In this document: in pieces, positions 5,466 through 5,887 of the stretch
Numbering within the stretch: position 1 is the stretch's first letter
Layout: the number at the start of each line of letters is the position of its first letter
Assembly (NCBI GenBank): GCA_958404085.1
Contig: CATXZX010000135.1
Span: 1-5,887, forward strand
Source: an uncultured Prevotellaceae bacterium
GTDB taxonomy: Bacteria > Bacteroidota > Bacteroidia > Bacteroidales > Bacteroidaceae
Reading direction: 5' to 3'
Length of the DNA stretch: 5,887 bases
Translations under genes and position numbers: made by a program
Notes under the pieces: model-generated
The model's database searches: none
Told to the model about the DNA's origin: nothing
Seen by the model: only the letters and a program-made list of their open reading frames with translations

Positions 5466-5887
5466 ATGAATACGATGAGAGAGGAAGAAGGATTGAAGGT
5501 CTTGGGAAAGAAAACCGAATATCGGTCGGACTATGCTCCCGAGGTGTTGGAAACGTTTATAAACAAACATCCGGAAAACGATTACTGGGTTCGCTTCAAT
5601 TGTCCGGAATTTACCAGCCTATGCCCTATTACGGGACAACCGGACTTTGCGGAAATCAGAATTTCATACTTGCCCGACGTGAAAATGGTGGAAAGCAAGA
5701 GCCTGAAACTCTATTTATTCAGTTTTCGCAACCACGGGGATTTTCATGAAGACTGCGTCAATACGATTATGAAGGACCTCATCAGATTGATGAATCCCAA
5801 ATATATAGAAGTAACAGGAATCTTCACCCCCCGGGGAGGTATCAGCATCTATCCGTATGCCAATTATGGAAGACCCGGAACCAAATA
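5466..5887 (+). CDS. queF: NADPH-dependent 7-cyano-7-deazaguanine reductase QueF, cut by the right edge
   Basis: QueF reduces the nitrile of preQ0 to the aminomethyl group of preQ1 with two NADPH, the step after QueC. The frame opens with ATG right after the queC stop and remains open for 140 codons to the window end. An alternative ATG lies at codon 4. Visible family features are the nucleophile Cys53 in FTSLCPITGQPDF, the catalytic Asp60, the ESKSLKLY motif (76-83) used in NADPH binding, and NHGDFHEDCVN (89-99) with His94 and Glu95. The length so far and the single-domain layout fit the short YkvM-type QueF of about 150 residues, so only about ten residues are missing. The last two bases, TA, could start a stop codon, but related proteins usually continue past NYGRPGTK with an aromatic residue, so Tyr is more likely. 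Confidence 0.95.
   Translation, partial: MNTMREEEGLKVLGKKTEYRSDYAPEVLETFINKHPENDYWVRFNCPEFTSLCPITGQPDFAEIRISYLPDVKMVESKSLKLYLFSFRNHGDFHEDCVNTIMKDLIRLMNPKYIEVTGIFTPRGGISIYPYANYGRPGTK

Overview
The window looks like a chromosomal segment from Bacteroidota, probably the order Bacteroidales. The supporting signs are a DUF4369-type TlpA-like thioredoxin protein, a QueF that reads like Bacteroidales enzymes, TAnnTTTG promoter boxes, little Shine-Dalgarno signal, and a short protein with a Bacteroidetes double-glycine leader carrying a JAB-like toxin domain. I cannot name genus or species.

Layout from left to right. Positions 1-453 are AT-rich and hold no gene I can support, only short inverted repeats and a possible weak promoter. 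A plus-strand cluster follows (454-3183). It begins with an AT-rich 207-aa gene that has a GG-type export leader and a C-terminal JAMM metal-site signature, best read as a JAB-like polymorphic toxin. It overlaps by 20 nt a gene for a 365-aa exported protein. A 338-aa exported protein follows after 11 nt. The last two are diverged tandem paralogs of a family I do not recognise, and both are clearly more GC-rich than the toxin gene. A 225-nt gap with two stem-loops separates this cluster from a convergent minus-strand gene for an exported thioredoxin-fold thiol-disulfide oxidoreductase (3409-4485).

The 308-nt gap at 4486-4793 is a divergent control region. It has one consensus -7 box on each strand. 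Just downstream of the plus-strand box is a compact pseudoknot with the layout of a preQ1-I riboswitch aptamer (4594-4625). It lies ahead of queC (4794-5465) and queF (5466 to the right edge, partial), which have no gap between them. QueC makes preQ0 and QueF reduces it to preQ1, so the proposed aptamer would give product feedback on queuosine-precursor synthesis.

The items most worth following up are the toxin-like gene with its two exported downstream genes (a possible toxin/immunity or accessory module, unproven) and the preQ1 riboswitch candidate, whose gene context fits closely.
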